Under the pieces are notes generated by a model. It was not told the DNA's origin. It saw only the letters and a program-made list of their open reading frames with translations, and searched no databases. Below are positions 8,727 through 21,755 of a stretch of DNA of 43,781 nucleotides, in pieces; the first letter of the stretch is position 1; each line of letters starts with the position of its first letter. This DNA comes from CBDCGW01 sp964430745 (lineage in GTDB: Bacteria > Acidobacteriota > UBA890): positions 1 through 43,781 of the forward strand of contig CAYSHI010000127.1 of assembly GCA_964430745.1 (NCBI GenBank), given 5' to 3'. The position numbers and the translations under genes were made by a program.

Positions 8727-9965
8727 CTACTCTCTCTCCCGCAACGTGATGGTGAAATGCTCCCATCCCCCGGCGGAACGACGGTCGATCCGCATCGCCC
8801 CGCCGCCTCCTTGTTCGGCGCTGAGGAAGCGGCCGGTCGCGGCGGCCACGGCGACCAGGTCGCCGTCCTCGATGCGCCCGCCCACCGGGGCGGGAGACCC
8901 GGCATCCGTGGAGCCCGTGCCAACGCGCAGGAGGGAGAAAAGACGCTCTCGCTCACGGAAGCGCGGGCGCGCGAGCACGCGGCCGCCACCGCCTCCTTCG
9001 GCGACGATGTAATCGCCCCGGATACGTACGCTCACGAGGTCCCCGCTTTCGAGCTCTCCGCCGTTCCAATCGACGAGCCCCAGCTGGGCGTCCGGGGCGT
9101 CCTCGGCAAACGTCGCCGTGAGCTCCGACCCCGGACGGTTGCGGACGCCGATGAAATTACCCTCTTCGCTCTCGAACCGGGCTCCGTACTCGACGGGATC
9201 CGGAGCAAACAGGTCGGCTGTGGAGTAGATCAGCAGCACGCTGTCCAGCGCAGCCTGTCGCTGCAGAACGCGGAGCATCCGCAGGGCGCTCCCCGGCTCG
9301 GTGGAAGGTCCCAGCCCCTCATCCGTCAACCCGTCGCAATCGTTGTCGATACCGTCCGCGAGCTCCTTGCTGTCCGGCGTCTCACACACAGCAACCCGTT
9401 CCCAGGTGGTGTTGTCGAGCTCGTCCTCTTCGTCGATGTCATCCTCGAGGTCGACCGTAGCGAAGAACGTGTACGGAGATGCGCCGATCGATACCGCGGG
9501 TAGCTCGAAGGTAACCTCGGTGAGCGCGTCGGGGTCGAGGTAGTACACCTCCCTGTGCAGCGGCAGCGGTTGGGGCGTGGCGCGATCGTGCGTCACCTCC
9601 ACAACGACGCTACCGCTGATAACAACCGGGGAGCGGTTGTGCAGCATGACCGTCACGGTAGCCGACTGCCCGTCCCGCAGCGGCGACGGAACCACCTCGA
9701 TGCGCACGACGCGCACGTCGGGCTTCGGCGCCGGTCGCGCCTGCTGCACTCCCTGCTGCTCGGTTTGTTGCTGCCCTTGCAGGCCCGGCAACCGGCCTTG
9801 CTCGGTCTCTACGCGCCACCGCGCACGATCTGCCGGCACGTGCTCGTCTGAGGCGCCCAACGGCGTCGCAGCGGCCGCGCCCCAGAGTAATCCGGATGCC
9901 AACAACAAAGCCGCCAGCAGGCCCCTCGAGCGCGTTGGCGAAGACTTGTTCATCAATCCATCCAT
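8727..9965 (-). CDS. Exported CARDB / MopE-motif / fascin-like repeat protein
   Basis: A 412-residue exported protein with three recognisable parts. After a signal peptide (hydrophobic core LLAALLLASGLLWGAAAA, 16-33) and a Gln-rich spacer (62-75), residues 84-194 look like a CARDB-type Ig-like domain that ends LDNTTWERVAV. A MopE-type putative metal-binding motif follows, DGIDNDCDGLTDE (204-216). The C-terminal part, about 240-412, reads like a fascin-like beta-trefoil, with repeated GDLVSVRIRGDYIVAEGGG and GDLVAVAAATGRFLSAEQGG units. The role is unknown; adhesion, surface binding or scaffolding would fit. ATG 9965 or ATG 9953 could start translation, and both keep the signal peptide. It lies 61 bases after the Asp-box propeller gene and five bases before the yjbQ-like gene. 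Confidence 0.8.
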   Translation of the reverse strand: MDGLMNKSSPTRSRGLLAALLLASGLLWGAAAATPLGASDEHVPADRARWRVETEQGRLPGLQGQQQTEQQGVQQARPAPKPDVRVVRIEVVPSPLRDGQSATVTVMLHNRSPVVISGSVVVEVTHDRATPQPLPLHREVYYLDPDALTEVTFELPAVSIGASPYTFFATVDLEDDIDEEDELDNTTWERVAVCETPDSKELADGIDNDCDGLTDEGLGPSTEPGSALRMLRVLQRQAALDSVLLIYSTADLFAPDPVEYGARFESEEGNFIGVRNRPGSELTATFAEDAPDAQLGLVDWNGGELESGDLVSVRIRGDYIVAEGGGGGRVLARPRFRERERLFSLLRVGTGSTDAGSPAPVGGRIEDGDLVAVAAATGRFLSAEQGGGGAMRIDRRSAGGWEHFTITLRERE

Positions 9966-10026
9966 GACCGGCGACGCGGGCGCCGTACCGATGCATCGGC
10001 GCCCGCGCGTGGCGGCTTCGTACCGA

Positions 10027-13422
<3,396 letters not shown>

Positions 13423-13499
13423 GAATAGACCTCGGCGGAACAGTGCGTGGGGAGGAAGTGCCAATATCCGCGGTCAAGGTACAACAGACGCCGGGAGGG

Positions 13500-14753
13500 T
13501 CAACCGCCGAGCCCGGCCAGCGTCAGAGCCAGCAGGAAGGCCCATTGGGTGCCTATGTGGCTATCGGTGGTGTCGAAGGACTCGTCGAGCGAGTGGGCCC
13601 CGCGGCCTCTACCGCCGCCGTCGATGGTCACGGCAGGGACCTCAAGGCTCAGAGGAATATTCGAGTCCGTGCTCGAGGCCGAAGCTCGCGCCGCGAACCC
13701 GAGCTCCTCGGCCGTCGCCAGCGCCGCCTGAATGATCGGCGCCGACAACGGCTGCGCGCCGGCGGGCCGGACACCGACACTCACGACGTCGACCGTGAGC
13801 CCGACGTCGCTGTCCCAGCGCGCGTTTTCCTCGGCCAGCGCCTCGTCAATCGCGGCGCGGAACGCTTCGTCGAGAACCGACAGCGAATCCGCGCTCTCCG
13901 AGCGGAGGTCCACCGTCATCATGGTCTCGAAAGCGATCGAGTTCACCGATGTACCGCCCTCGACGAGGCCGACATTGAAGGTCGTCTTGGGATCGGCGGG
14001 CACTTCGAAATCCGACAGTTTGGCGATGGCTCGGCCGAGCGCGTGAATCGGGTTGGGCATGCCGAAGGCGCCGTAGCTGTGCCCGCCCGGACCGCGGAAT
14101 GTCACCTCGTAGCGGTTACTGCCCACGGCGGCATGCGTGAGCGTTCGGCCGGCCCCGTCCACGGAGATGAAGTAATCGACGCGACCGGCCAGGGTCTCGG
14201 CGAACAGCCGCTTGACGCCACGCAGATCACCGGGGCCTTCTTCGCCGACGGTGCCGACGAAGACGATGGTCCCGGTAGGTTCGAGCTCGAAGTGTCGCAT
14301 CGCGCGGGCCACGGCCAGGACGACGGCGAGGCCACGACAGTCGTCGCCGATTCCGGGTCCGATGAGGAGCGACCCCTCTCGGCGCACGGAGACATCGGTG
14401 CCGGCAGGAAAGACCGTGTCCAGGTGTGCCGAAAGGACCACCACCGGGTCGCCGCCGCCGACCTCACCCAGTACGTTGCCCTCGCCATCGATGCGAACAT
14501 CGTTCAGCCCGTGCGCCGCAAAGCGCTCCCGGTAGGCCTCGGAGCGAGCGGTCTCGCCGAACGGTGGGGCCGGAATCTCGCACAGTGCCACCTGATCGGC
14601 GAGAGTTTCCGCTTCGGTCTCGCGCAGGAATCGGAGGGCGTCCGCGACGCCCGCCCGATCCGGCACGGTGGGCTGTTGAGCCTGCGTTGTGCCGGGCACG
14701 GCGCCGGCGGCCACTGTCAAGAACAACAACGATGCGATCGAATGCATTCTCAT
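13500..14753 (-). CDS. Exported M20 family zinc peptidase, peptidase T-like
   Basis: A 417-residue di-zinc exopeptidase with a signal peptide ending TTQAQQ. Metal ligands and catalytic residues are in place: SAHLDT with H110 and D112, GIGDDCRG with D137, the GEEG pair E171 (general base) and E172, and GAHS with H387. A dimerisation lid lies between, with the usual GPGGHSYG motif. It should trim N-terminal residues from peptides, or cleave a similar amide, in the periplasm. ATG 14753 has GAGG a few bases upstream. It follows the helicase gene by 22 bases, a close spacing that suggests co-transcription, though the functions do not obviously connect. The exact substrate cannot be told from sequence. 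Confidence 0.87.
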   Translation of the reverse strand: MRMHSIASLLFLTVAAGAVPGTTQAQQPTVPDRAGVADALRFLRETEAETLADQVALCEIPAPPFGETARSEAYRERFAAHGLNDVRIDGEGNVLGEVGGGDPVVVLSAHLDTVFPAGTDVSVRREGSLLIGPGIGDDCRGLAVVLAVARAMRHFELEPTGTIVFVGTVGEEGPGDLRGVKRLFAETLAGRVDYFISVDGAGRTLTHAAVGSNRYEVTFRGPGGHSYGAFGMPNPIHALGRAIAKLSDFEVPADPKTTFNVGLVEGGTSVNSIAFETMMTVDLRSESADSLSVLDEAFRAAIDEALAEENARWDSDVGLTVDVVSVGVRPAGAQPLSAPIIQAALATAEELGFAARASASSTDSNIPLSLEVPAVTIDGGGRGRGAHSLDESFDTTDSHIGTQWAFLLALTLAGLGG

Positions 14754-14775
14754 GTGCCCCTCGATTGCTCGCGCC

Positions 14776-17700
14776 TCAAGCCGACCGCCCCAGATAGGCT
14801 CGGAGCTGCGGCGGTACGACCCGGCGGACGAGCTGGTTTTTCGCCTCCCATTGAGCTCCCACGTCGAGATCTTCGAGAAAGCTGACCTCGCCGCCGACGA
14901 GCTTGGCTACCGGCATGCCGTCATCGTACAGGACACGGTTTCCCGCGAGCGCCGGCACGCGCTCACCCGGGGTGATGATGCCGACGAGGTTCAGGGGGTC
15001 GGCGGCGCTGATCGACACCATCCGGCCTGCCGACGTCCGTCTCGCCTTGCGCAGCAACGGGATGGCTTCGGGTAAGGCGAACTGCTCGCCGGAAAAACCG
15101 GCCACGAAACGCCCGCCGCGGATCTCGCCGCGCGCCTCGAGGCGACGGTAAACACGGAGCAGATCTCGCCATGGTGGCAGTTTGCCCTCGCGTTCGAGAA
15201 GGCGGCGGAAGATGACCCCGTAACGCCGCAGCAACACGCGTGCGATTTCCTCGACCTGATCCCAGCGAATCACCCCCGCGGCGGTCGTGTCGGACACCCG
15301 CCCGTCGTCGAGCCCGTCATCGCCGCAGGCGGACGTCGTGCTGTCGTCGGGCCAGAGCAATGACCAGCGCCCGGCGTTCTCGACGCCGAAGATCGCCACC
15401 GAGCCCTTGCGCCGACCGCCTTTCTTGGGCGGCCGCTTGCTCGACGGCACCAGCAGCGCCCGCATACCGGTGAAGCTGTCGGCGGTGATCAGCCCCCAGG
15501 CGACGAGCTCCCCCAGCGTCGTCTCGAGTTGCGTATCGAGTAGACCGGCCGCGGCGGCAAGCTCGTGGAAGAACGACGCGCCGCGCTCCCGCAGGTGGTC
15601 GAGCACGACGAGGGCCTCGCCGCTGAGCGACAGCTCGGCCGGCTGCGGTGGAGCCGCGAACGATTGCCAGGTCGCGAGCAGATCGCGACTGAGCAATGCG
15701 GTCGGGGTGGCGCGGATAGGCCCGCTGCGGCGGCCGTCGCCGTTGCGCGCGCTGCCCGGAGCGGGCGGCGGCATACGCCCCCAGGCGAGGCGGCCGGCAA
15801 GGCACAGGGCATCGAGCCACACCGGGTCGTAGTCGGCGAGCCGTGCCGGCAGGATCTCCGCCTCCCACGCCGCGGCGGGAGCGGGAAACCCCTCGAGTTG
15901 CTCGATGAGCCCGGCGAGGCTCTCGGCCCCGTGTGCCGACTCGTCGCCGGCAACCCGCTGCCAGGCAAGCAGAAAGCTCATGAAGTCGCGGCTGCCCACC
16001 GGCTCGATCTCCGAGCGCAGTCGATTGACGGTGTAGCGATGAACGCGCTGTAGCAGGCGACGCTCGCACCATTCGAGGGGCTGATCGTTCGCGGATGCTC
16101 CGGCATCGGCCCCCTGCCGCGCGACCGCTTCGCCGGCGCCCCACCCGTTCTCCGGAAGCGGTCCCGGCGTGAAGTGGCCTCGCAAGACGAAGCCCTCGCC
16201 TTCGAGCATCAACAGGGCCTTGTCGGCCTGCGCGACCGACGACCCCATGTCCTTTGCGAGCTCGGCGGCAGTGGTCGGTCCGACCCCTTCCACACGACCG
16301 CGCACGATCTCCACCGCGGCCTCGTCGGGCGTCCATTCGCGTCGTGTCAGGCGCTCGGGAACCGCCAACGCGGGCTCGACGACGGCGCGCGGGTGCAGCG
16401 CGCGCATCTCCGGCAAACGCTCGGCGGCAACCCACAGGCAGCTCGCGGCGTCCCTCGTCTCGTCGGGCCAAAAGCGGGCGGCCCGGCGCTGGGCGACGAG
16501 CTCGTCGAAGTGATCGAGCCAGCCTCGGGCGCTCTCGGAGCCCACATCGTCGCCGACCGCGTCCTGCTGCGCTGCCGCGACGGGTATGCCGGCCGCGGCA
16601 TCGCTCTCGCCGTTGTCCCGCGATGGAACGTCGAACGGCTCGATGTCGCCTCGTCGGCCCTCGGTCTCCGTAAGGAAACCATGCAGCAGCAGCGCGTCGT
16701 GCAGCTCGTCGGCGTCGCGCGCCTCCGGCCACGCTTCGTTGCGCACGCGAGCGATGGCGGCGTCGTCGAGGTTGCCGAGGTCGGCGGCCGTGCGCGGGTC
16801 CATCCAGCGGCTCGTACGGATGGCCAGCGTGCGACGCTCCTCGGCCTCGCCGTCGTCGAGAAAGGTGTAGGCGCGAGCTCCGATGATCTCGTGCGCCATC
16901 GGTGAGGGCTCGCGCAGATCGCGGGCCACCAGCTCGACCTCACCGGCGGCGATGCGCCGTAGCAAATCCTCGAGGGCGTCGATGTCCATCGCTTCTTCGA
17001 GGCAGTCTCGAACCGTCTGCTCGATGAGTGGATGATCGGGAATCTCGCGGTCGCCGGCGATGTTCTCCAGGCAGGCGAGCTGCTCGGGGAAAACCACGGC
17101 GATGAGATCCTCCGCATCCATCTGCTGCAGGTGCGGCGGTACGCGCTTGCCGCCTCGCCAGCGCAGCACCGCGAGGGCGCGCTGGGCGTTCCAGCGCCAG
17201 CGTGTCGGGAACATCGGCGCGTCGAGGAAGGCTTGGATCAGAATGTCGCGCACCGATGAAGCGTGCAGAAACTTGAACACGTCCTCCAGCGGAAAGCTGT
17301 GCGTAGGCCCGAGCGACAGGATGATGGCATCCTCCGTGGCCGAGGCCTGCAGCTCGAAGTTGAACGAGCGGCAAAAGCGCTTGCGCAGCGACAGCCCCCA
17401 CGCCCGATTGAGCCGGCTGCCGAAGGGCGAGTGCACAACCACGTGCATGTCGCCCGCTTCGTCGAAGAATCGCTCGATGACCAGGCGCTCCTGGGTCGGC
17501 ATGCCGCCGAGCGCCGCCTGGCCGGCGGCGAGATACTCCACGAGCTGGTCGGCGGCCGCACGGTGGATGCCGAGACGCTCGACGAGGCGACCGGCGACCT
17601 CGGCGACGGCGTCGTCGTCCGGGGCGATGTTCCCCCCTGCGGGCGAGGTGCCCTTCTCTCCGTTGCGCTCTTCGGCACCGTGACCGCTGTCCGCGCCGGC

Positions 17701-19620
17701 GGCCGTCGGGGGCGCGGCCGTCATCGCTTCGATGAGCTCGTCCCCTACCTGCCGGCGCAATCGCGATACGGCAAACGAAAGCTCGGCGCTACGCCCCGGC
17801 GCTTCGCCGAACCAGAAGGGAATCGTCGGCGGTAGGCCGCGAGCGTCCTCGACGCGCAACACGCCCGCCTGCTCGATGCGCAGGATGCGGTACGACTGGT
17901 TGCCGAGCTGGAAGATGTCGCCCGGCAGGGACTCGATGGCGAAGTCCTGGTCGAGCGTGCCGACAAAGGTGCCGGACGGCTCCAGGATCACCCGAAAGTC
18001 GGCGACGTCGGGAATCGCGCCGCCCGAAGTCAGCGCCGCCAGCCGCGCACCGCGCCGTGGCCGCAGCCGCCCGTTGACCTGGTCGTGGTGGATATGGGCG
18101 CCGCGTCGGCCGCGCCGCGTGGTGAACCCGTCGGCGAGCATCGTCACCACATCGTCGAACTCCTCGCGCGTCAGGTCGGCAAAACACGTCGCTCGTCGCA
18201 TCATCTCGAAGAGCTCGTCCTCACCGCGCTCCCCCGCCCCCACCTCGGCGACGATCTGCTGCGCCAGGATGTCGAGCGGTTTCTCCGGGATGATCAGCGT
18301 GTCGAGCTCACCCCGCCGCACCGCGTCAAGTAACGCAACGCATTCCACCAGCTCATCTCGGCTCAACGGAAAGATGCGTCCCTTGGGCGTGGCCGCCAGC
18401 GTATGGCCCGAGCGGCCGATGCGCTGCAGCATGGTCGCGATCCACCGCGTCGAGCCGAGCTGGCACACGAGGTCGACATCGCCGATGTCGATGCCGAGCT
18501 CCAGCGAAGCCGTGGCCACCATGCACTTGAGGGTGCCCGCCTTGAGGCGCTGCTCGGCGTCGAGCCGCTGCTCCCGCGACAGCGAGCCGTGGTGCGCGGC
18601 GATGTTCTCCTTCCCCACGAGGTCGCTCAGATGGTGCGCCGTCCTCTCGGCGAGCCGCCGGGTGTTGACGAAGATCAAGGTCGTGCGGTGCTGCTCGATG
18701 AGCTCGGCGAGACGCGCGTGGACCTCTTCCCACACCTCGTTGGCCATGATCGCCTCGAGCGGCGACGAAGGTATCTCGAGAGCGATGTCCATGACGCGGC
18801 GGTGCCCGGAATCGACAATGGTGCAATCGGGCGTGTCCCCACTCGTGGACTCCTTCCGGGCGCTCTCGTGCTCTCCTGTGACGCCAGCTGACACCCCGGC
18901 ACCGGCGGCGCTCTCCAACGGGTTGGAGATGCTCCGCTCGCCGCGACCCACGAGGAATCGCGCCACCTTCTCGATGGGCCGCTGCGTCGCCGACAACCCG
19001 ATGCGGGTCAGCGGCGTTCCGGCAAGATCGTCGAGACGCTCCAACGACAGAGCCAGGTGGGAGCCGCGCTTGTTGTTGGCCATCGCGTGAATCTCGTCGA
19101 CGATCACCGTACGGGCCGTCTTGAGCATGTTTCGGCCGCCGTCGCTGGTGAGCAGCAGGTAGAGCGACTCCGGCGTCGTCACCAGTATGTGGGGCGGATT
19201 CTTCACCATCCGGGCGCGTTCGCTCTGCGGGGTGTCGCCGCTGCGCACCATGGCACGGATCTCGACCGGCGCCCGTCCCATCTCGAGCAACTGGCGCTGG
19301 ATGCCCGCCAGCGGGCTTTCGAGATTGCGGTGAATGTCGTTGCTGAGCGCCTTGAGGGGCGAGACATAGACCACGTGGGTCTCGTCTTCGAGCACACCGT
19401 CGAGGCCCTGCACCACCAGGTCGTCGATGGCGGCGAGGAAAGCCGCCAGTGTCTTGCCCGAGCCTGTGGGCGCGGCGATGAGCGTGTGCCGGCGCCGGCG
19501 AATCGAGGGCCAGCCGCGCACCTGCGGCTCGGTAGGAGCATCGAAGGCCCCGCGGAACCACGCGGCCACGGCCGGGTGAAAGCCGTCGAGCACGGCGCGA
19601 TCGTCGACAGAAGGACCCAT
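14776..19620 (-). CDS. lhr: Lhr-type ATP-dependent DNA helicase, full length
   Basis: A 1614-residue superfamily 2 helicase involved in DNA repair. Walker A APTGSGKT is at 50-57, the Walker B DEIH at 175-178, and motif III SAT plus motif VI QRIGRSGH follow. The winged-helix and Lhr-specific domains lie downstream, and the long C-terminal half is the Lhr-CTD seen in E. coli Lhr (about 1538 residues), so this is not the short Lhr-Core. Hydrophilic low-complexity inserts occur after motif III (around ESARKESTSGDTPD), mid-protein (around GHGAEERNGEKGTSPAGG) and in the C-terminal half. ATG 19620 has GGAGG eleven bases upstream. GTG 19638 is possible and would itself overlap that ribosome site. It is the first gene of the long minus-strand run and divergent from tpx. 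No partner nuclease is adjacent. Confidence 0.92.
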   Translation of the reverse strand: MGPSVDDRAVLDGFHPAVAAWFRGAFDAPTEPQVRGWPSIRRRRHTLIAAPTGSGKTLAAFLAAIDDLVVQGLDGVLEDETHVVYVSPLKALSNDIHRNLESPLAGIQRQLLEMGRAPVEIRAMVRSGDTPQSERARMVKNPPHILVTTPESLYLLLTSDGGRNMLKTARTVIVDEIHAMANNKRGSHLALSLERLDDLAGTPLTRIGLSATQRPIEKVARFLVGRGERSISNPLESAAGAGVSAGVTGEHESARKESTSGDTPDCTIVDSGHRRVMDIALEIPSSPLEAIMANEVWEEVHARLAELIEQHRTTLIFVNTRRLAERTAHHLSDLVGKENIAAHHGSLSREQRLDAEQRLKAGTLKCMVATASLELGIDIGDVDLVCQLGSTRWIATMLQRIGRSGHTLAATPKGRIFPLSRDELVECVALLDAVRRGELDTLIIPEKPLDILAQQIVAEVGAGERGEDELFEMMRRATCFADLTREEFDDVVTMLADGFTTRRGRRGAHIHHDQVNGRLRPRRGARLAALTSGGAIPDVADFRVILEPSGTFVGTLDQDFAIESLPGDIFQLGNQSYRILRIEQAGVLRVEDARGLPPTIPFWFGEAPGRSAELSFAVSRLRRQVGDELIEAMTAAPPTAAGADSGHGAEERNGEKGTSPAGGNIAPDDDAVAEVAGRLVERLGIHRAAADQLVEYLAAGQAALGGMPTQERLVIERFFDEAGDMHVVVHSPFGSRLNRAWGLSLRKRFCRSFNFELQASATEDAIILSLGPTHSFPLEDVFKFLHASSVRDILIQAFLDAPMFPTRWRWNAQRALAVLRWRGGKRVPPHLQQMDAEDLIAVVFPEQLACLENIAGDREIPDHPLIEQTVRDCLEEAMDIDALEDLLRRIAAGEVELVARDLREPSPMAHEIIGARAYTFLDDGEAEERRTLAIRTSRWMDPRTAADLGNLDDAAIARVRNEAWPEARDADELHDALLLHGFLTETEGRRGDIEPFDVPSRDNGESDAAAGIPVAAAQQDAVGDDVGSESARGWLDHFDELVAQRRAARFWPDETRDAASCLWVAAERLPEMRALHPRAVVEPALAVPERLTRREWTPDEAAVEIVRGRVEGVGPTTAAELAKDMGSSVAQADKALLMLEGEGFVLRGHFTPGPLPENGWGAGEAVARQGADAGASANDQPLEWCERRLLQRVHRYTVNRLRSEIEPVGSRDFMSFLLAWQRVAGDESAHGAESLAGLIEQLEGFPAPAAAWEAEILPARLADYDPVWLDALCLAGRLAWGRMPPPAPGSARNGDGRRSGPIRATPTALLSRDLLATWQSFAAPPQPAELSLSGEALVVLDHLRERGASFFHELAAAAGLLDTQLETTLGELVAWGLITADSFTGMRALLVPSSKRPPKKGGRRKGSVAIFGVENAGRWSLLWPDDSTTSACGDDGLDDGRVSDTTAAGVIRWDQVEEIARVLLRRYGVIFRRLLEREGKLPPWRDLLRVYRRLEARGEIRGGRFVAGFSGEQFALPEAIPLLRKARRTSAGRMVSISAADPLNLVGIITPGERVPALAGNRVLYDDGMPVAKLVGGEVSFLEDLDVGAQWEAKNQLVRRVVPPQLRAYLGRSA

Positions 19621-19940
19621 CGAGAACAAAACCTCCACGCGCGCCGCGACGATGACGAAAACCGAGAGTCTTCAGCTTAGCAGACCGATACCGGACCGTC
19701 CGGGTGAGGTTCGACTACCCACCGTCTTGCTCCCGAGACGACGCCCATATGAGCCGGATTGATTCGTGTCGGGCGTGCTAGCAAGGCCGGGAGCCTGCAC
19801 GTGCCGCCGATTCGTAGCACAATGGTGGCGCGCCGCCCGGCCGGTAACCAGGCGCCGGTGTCGCGCGACAACGTTCATCCGAGGATACCCATCGAATTTG
19901 GTACGCAGGCGAACGCCCGCGGCCCCAGGAGACCCGAGAC
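19621..19940. promoter_or_regulatory. Divergent intergenic region between lhr and tpx
   Basis: These 320 bases hold the upstream regions of both genes. A 13-base palindrome, CCGGACCGTCCGG, lies at 19691-19703 and might be an operator, but in GC-rich DNA such a site can arise by chance. I find no pair of sigma-70 boxes with acceptable spacing. Short open frames here show no coding character. Confidence 0.35.
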
Positions 19941-20435
19941 ATGGCTCAGATCACGCTTCAAGGCAATCCCATCAACACCTCCGGCAACCTGCCGGCCCTG
20001 GGCAGCGACGCCCCCGACTTCACGCTCGTCGCCGGCGACCTGAGCGAAAAGTCCGGTTCCGACTATGCCGGCAAGACGGTGGTGCTCAACATCTTCCCCA
20101 GCGTCGACACGCCGGTGTGCGCCACCAGCGTGCGCACTTTCAACGAGAAGGCGGCCGGTAAGGACGCCGTGGTGCTGTGCATCTCCGCCGACCTGCCCTT
20201 TGCCGCCAGCCGGTTCTGCGGCGCGGAGGGTATCGAGGGCGTCGAGATGCTGTCGACCTTCCGCAGCCCCGAGTTCGGCGAAGCCTACGGCATCGACATC
20301 GTCGACGGCGCCCTCGCCGGTGTTCTCGGTCGCGCGGTGGTGGTCGTCGACACCGAGGGGAACGTGAAGTACACGGAACTGGTTCCGGAGATCGCACAGG
20401 AGCCGGACTACGAAACGGCGTTGGCGGCTATCTGA
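19941..20435 (+). CDS. tpx: Thiol peroxidase, atypical 2-Cys peroxiredoxin
   Basis: A 164-residue cytoplasmic peroxiredoxin that reduces hydrogen peroxide and alkyl hydroperoxides, using thioredoxin as reductant. The peroxidatic cysteine is C60 in FPSVDTPVCATS and the resolving cysteine is C93 in RFCGAEGIEG. Both stand where the Tpx subfamily places them, and the length is typical. The start ATG 19941 has AGGAGA eight bases upstream. The gene is closed by a strong intrinsic terminator at 20453-20490, so it is probably transcribed alone from the region shared with lhr. Oxidative-stress control is likely from the family but not shown by a recognisable operator. Confidence 0.96.
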   Translation: MAQITLQGNPINTSGNLPALGSDAPDFTLVAGDLSEKSGSDYAGKTVVLNIFPSVDTPVCATSVRTFNEKAAGKDAVVLCISADLPFAASRFCGAEGIEGVEMLSTFRSPEFGEAYGIDIVDGALAGVLGRAVVVVDTEGNVKYTELVPEIAQEPDYETALAAI

Positions 20436-20452
20436 GCCGGCGGTGATACCAG

Positions 20453-20490
20453 AAAGGGCCCCGGTTCGTGATGTCGAACCGGGGCCTTTT
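20453..20490 (+). terminator. Rho-independent terminator of tpx
   Basis: Two 16-base arms (20453-20468 and 20475-20490) pair around a 6-base loop, TGATGT, with one G-U pair. The right arm ends in four T and a T-rich stretch follows. It starts 17 bases after the tpx stop. Confidence 0.92.
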
Positions 20491-20562
20491 CTTCTCGTTT
20501 GCCGCGGCAGGCTCGCTCCATCGGCAGCGGCCTCCGTCGCACGTTCTCCACGGGAGAGATCC

Positions 20563-21657
20563 ATGAATCGACGAATAGTGTCCTGGTCACGCGCGATGAT
20601 GCTGACGGCGCTGTCGATCGCCGTTCTGTCCGGTGCGGTCGCTGCTCGGGAGTCGGTTGCTCGCCAAACCGAGGCACCGCTGCGCTGGTCCTTTCGACCG
20701 GACATGATCTTCCCCGCGGACCGCTCGCTGACGCGCCCGGAAGACGGCGTCGCCCTGCCGGGCGGCCGATTGATCGTGGCCGACCAGGCGGATGGCCTTC
20801 GACTCGTCCGTGCCGACGGGTCGAGCCGGCCTTTCGGCAACCTTGCCGAAGCGGGTTACTCGCACAGCCCGCCGGAGATCGTGGGCGGCCCCAATGGCGT
20901 CACGCTCGAACCGGCCGGCACCCACATCCTGGTAAGCGACGTGTTCCGGGGTGGGATCTATCGCGTCGAGATCTCCACAGAGACGACGGAACGGGTCTAC
21001 CAGCATGAGTTCGGCGTCAACACCGCGAGGTCCGATCGTTTCGGCGGGATCTGGTTCACACAGTCGACGCGGAACAACCCCGAGAACGGAGAGGAAGAGC
21101 TTTTTCGAGCAGTCGCGGTTGCCATCCCCGATGGAGCGCTGTTCTACCTTCCCCCGTCGAACGCCGCTGGAGAACGCGTCGCCGTACAACTGGTCGAAGG
21201 CCTCAAGTTCGCCAATGGCCTCGCCCTGGACGAAACTGCAGGCAACCTCTTCATGGCCGAGACCATGGGCAGCAGAGTATGGCGATTGCGGGTGGACGTA
21301 GCGGCCGGCAGGGTTTCAGATCAGACGGTCGCGGTCGACGTCAACCACCCGGATAACCTCGAGCTCGACCGCGACAACCGCCTCTGGATCGCCTCCCCGG
21401 TGCGGAACGAGGTCGTCGTGTTCGACCCGGCCACGCAAACCGCCGAGCCCGTGTTCCGTATCGCCACCCCTGAAAGCGAGCATTCGATCGAAACGATCGA
21501 GGCCCGTATCCGTGAAGGCGCCTCGTGGCTCGATCTCATGGTTCCCACGCTCTGGGAACCCGGCCCGGGCCTCATCACCGGTATGATCCTGCCGCCCGGC
21601 GACGGACCGATCTACCTGACCGGTCTCGGCGCGGCGCTCATTCGACTGGAGCGGTGA
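20563..21657 (+). CDS. Exported SMP-30/gluconolactonase-like propeller protein
   Basis: A 364-residue exported protein with a signal peptide (MLTALSIAVLSGAVAA) and a six-bladed propeller of the SMP-30/gluconolactonase/strictosidine-synthase-like type. Family-like blocks are RPEDGVALPGGRLIVADQ, GPNGVTLEPAG, FGGIWFTQST, KFANGLALDETAGNLFMAET and NHPDNLELDRDNRLWIAS, the last resembling the SMP-30 metal-site strands. It may hydrolyse a lactone or other ester in the periplasm; the substrate is unknown. ATG 20563 was chosen because it begins the signal peptide and has GGGAGAG a few bases upstream. The open frame itself extends back across the tpx terminator without plausible sense. It is convergent with the SpoIIAA-like gene. 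Confidence 0.8.
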   Translation: MNRRIVSWSRAMMLTALSIAVLSGAVAARESVARQTEAPLRWSFRPDMIFPADRSLTRPEDGVALPGGRLIVADQADGLRLVRADGSSRPFGNLAEAGYSHSPPEIVGGPNGVTLEPAGTHILVSDVFRGGIYRVEISTETTERVYQHEFGVNTARSDRFGGIWFTQSTRNNPENGEEELFRAVAVAIPDGALFYLPPSNAAGERVAVQLVEGLKFANGLALDETAGNLFMAETMGSRVWRLRVDVAAGRVSDQTVAVDVNHPDNLELDRDNRLWIASPVRNEVVVFDPATQTAEPVFRIATPESEHSIETIEARIREGASWLDLMVPTLWEPGPGLITGMILPPGDGPIYLTGLGAALIRLER

Positions 21658-21755
21658 TCTCGCCCTCCGGCGGCCCGCTCGCGGGATCGCCGCGATCTTT
21701 CCCCGCTCCTTCCACCGGCGCGGGCAAGCTCGTGTACGCGGCGTCCGGCTAGACG

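Noticed and set aside
19691..19703. 13-base palindrome CCGGACCGTCCGG as a tpx or lhr operator
   Set aside because: Single copy, short, and of a composition common by chance in such GC-rich DNA; kept only as a remark.
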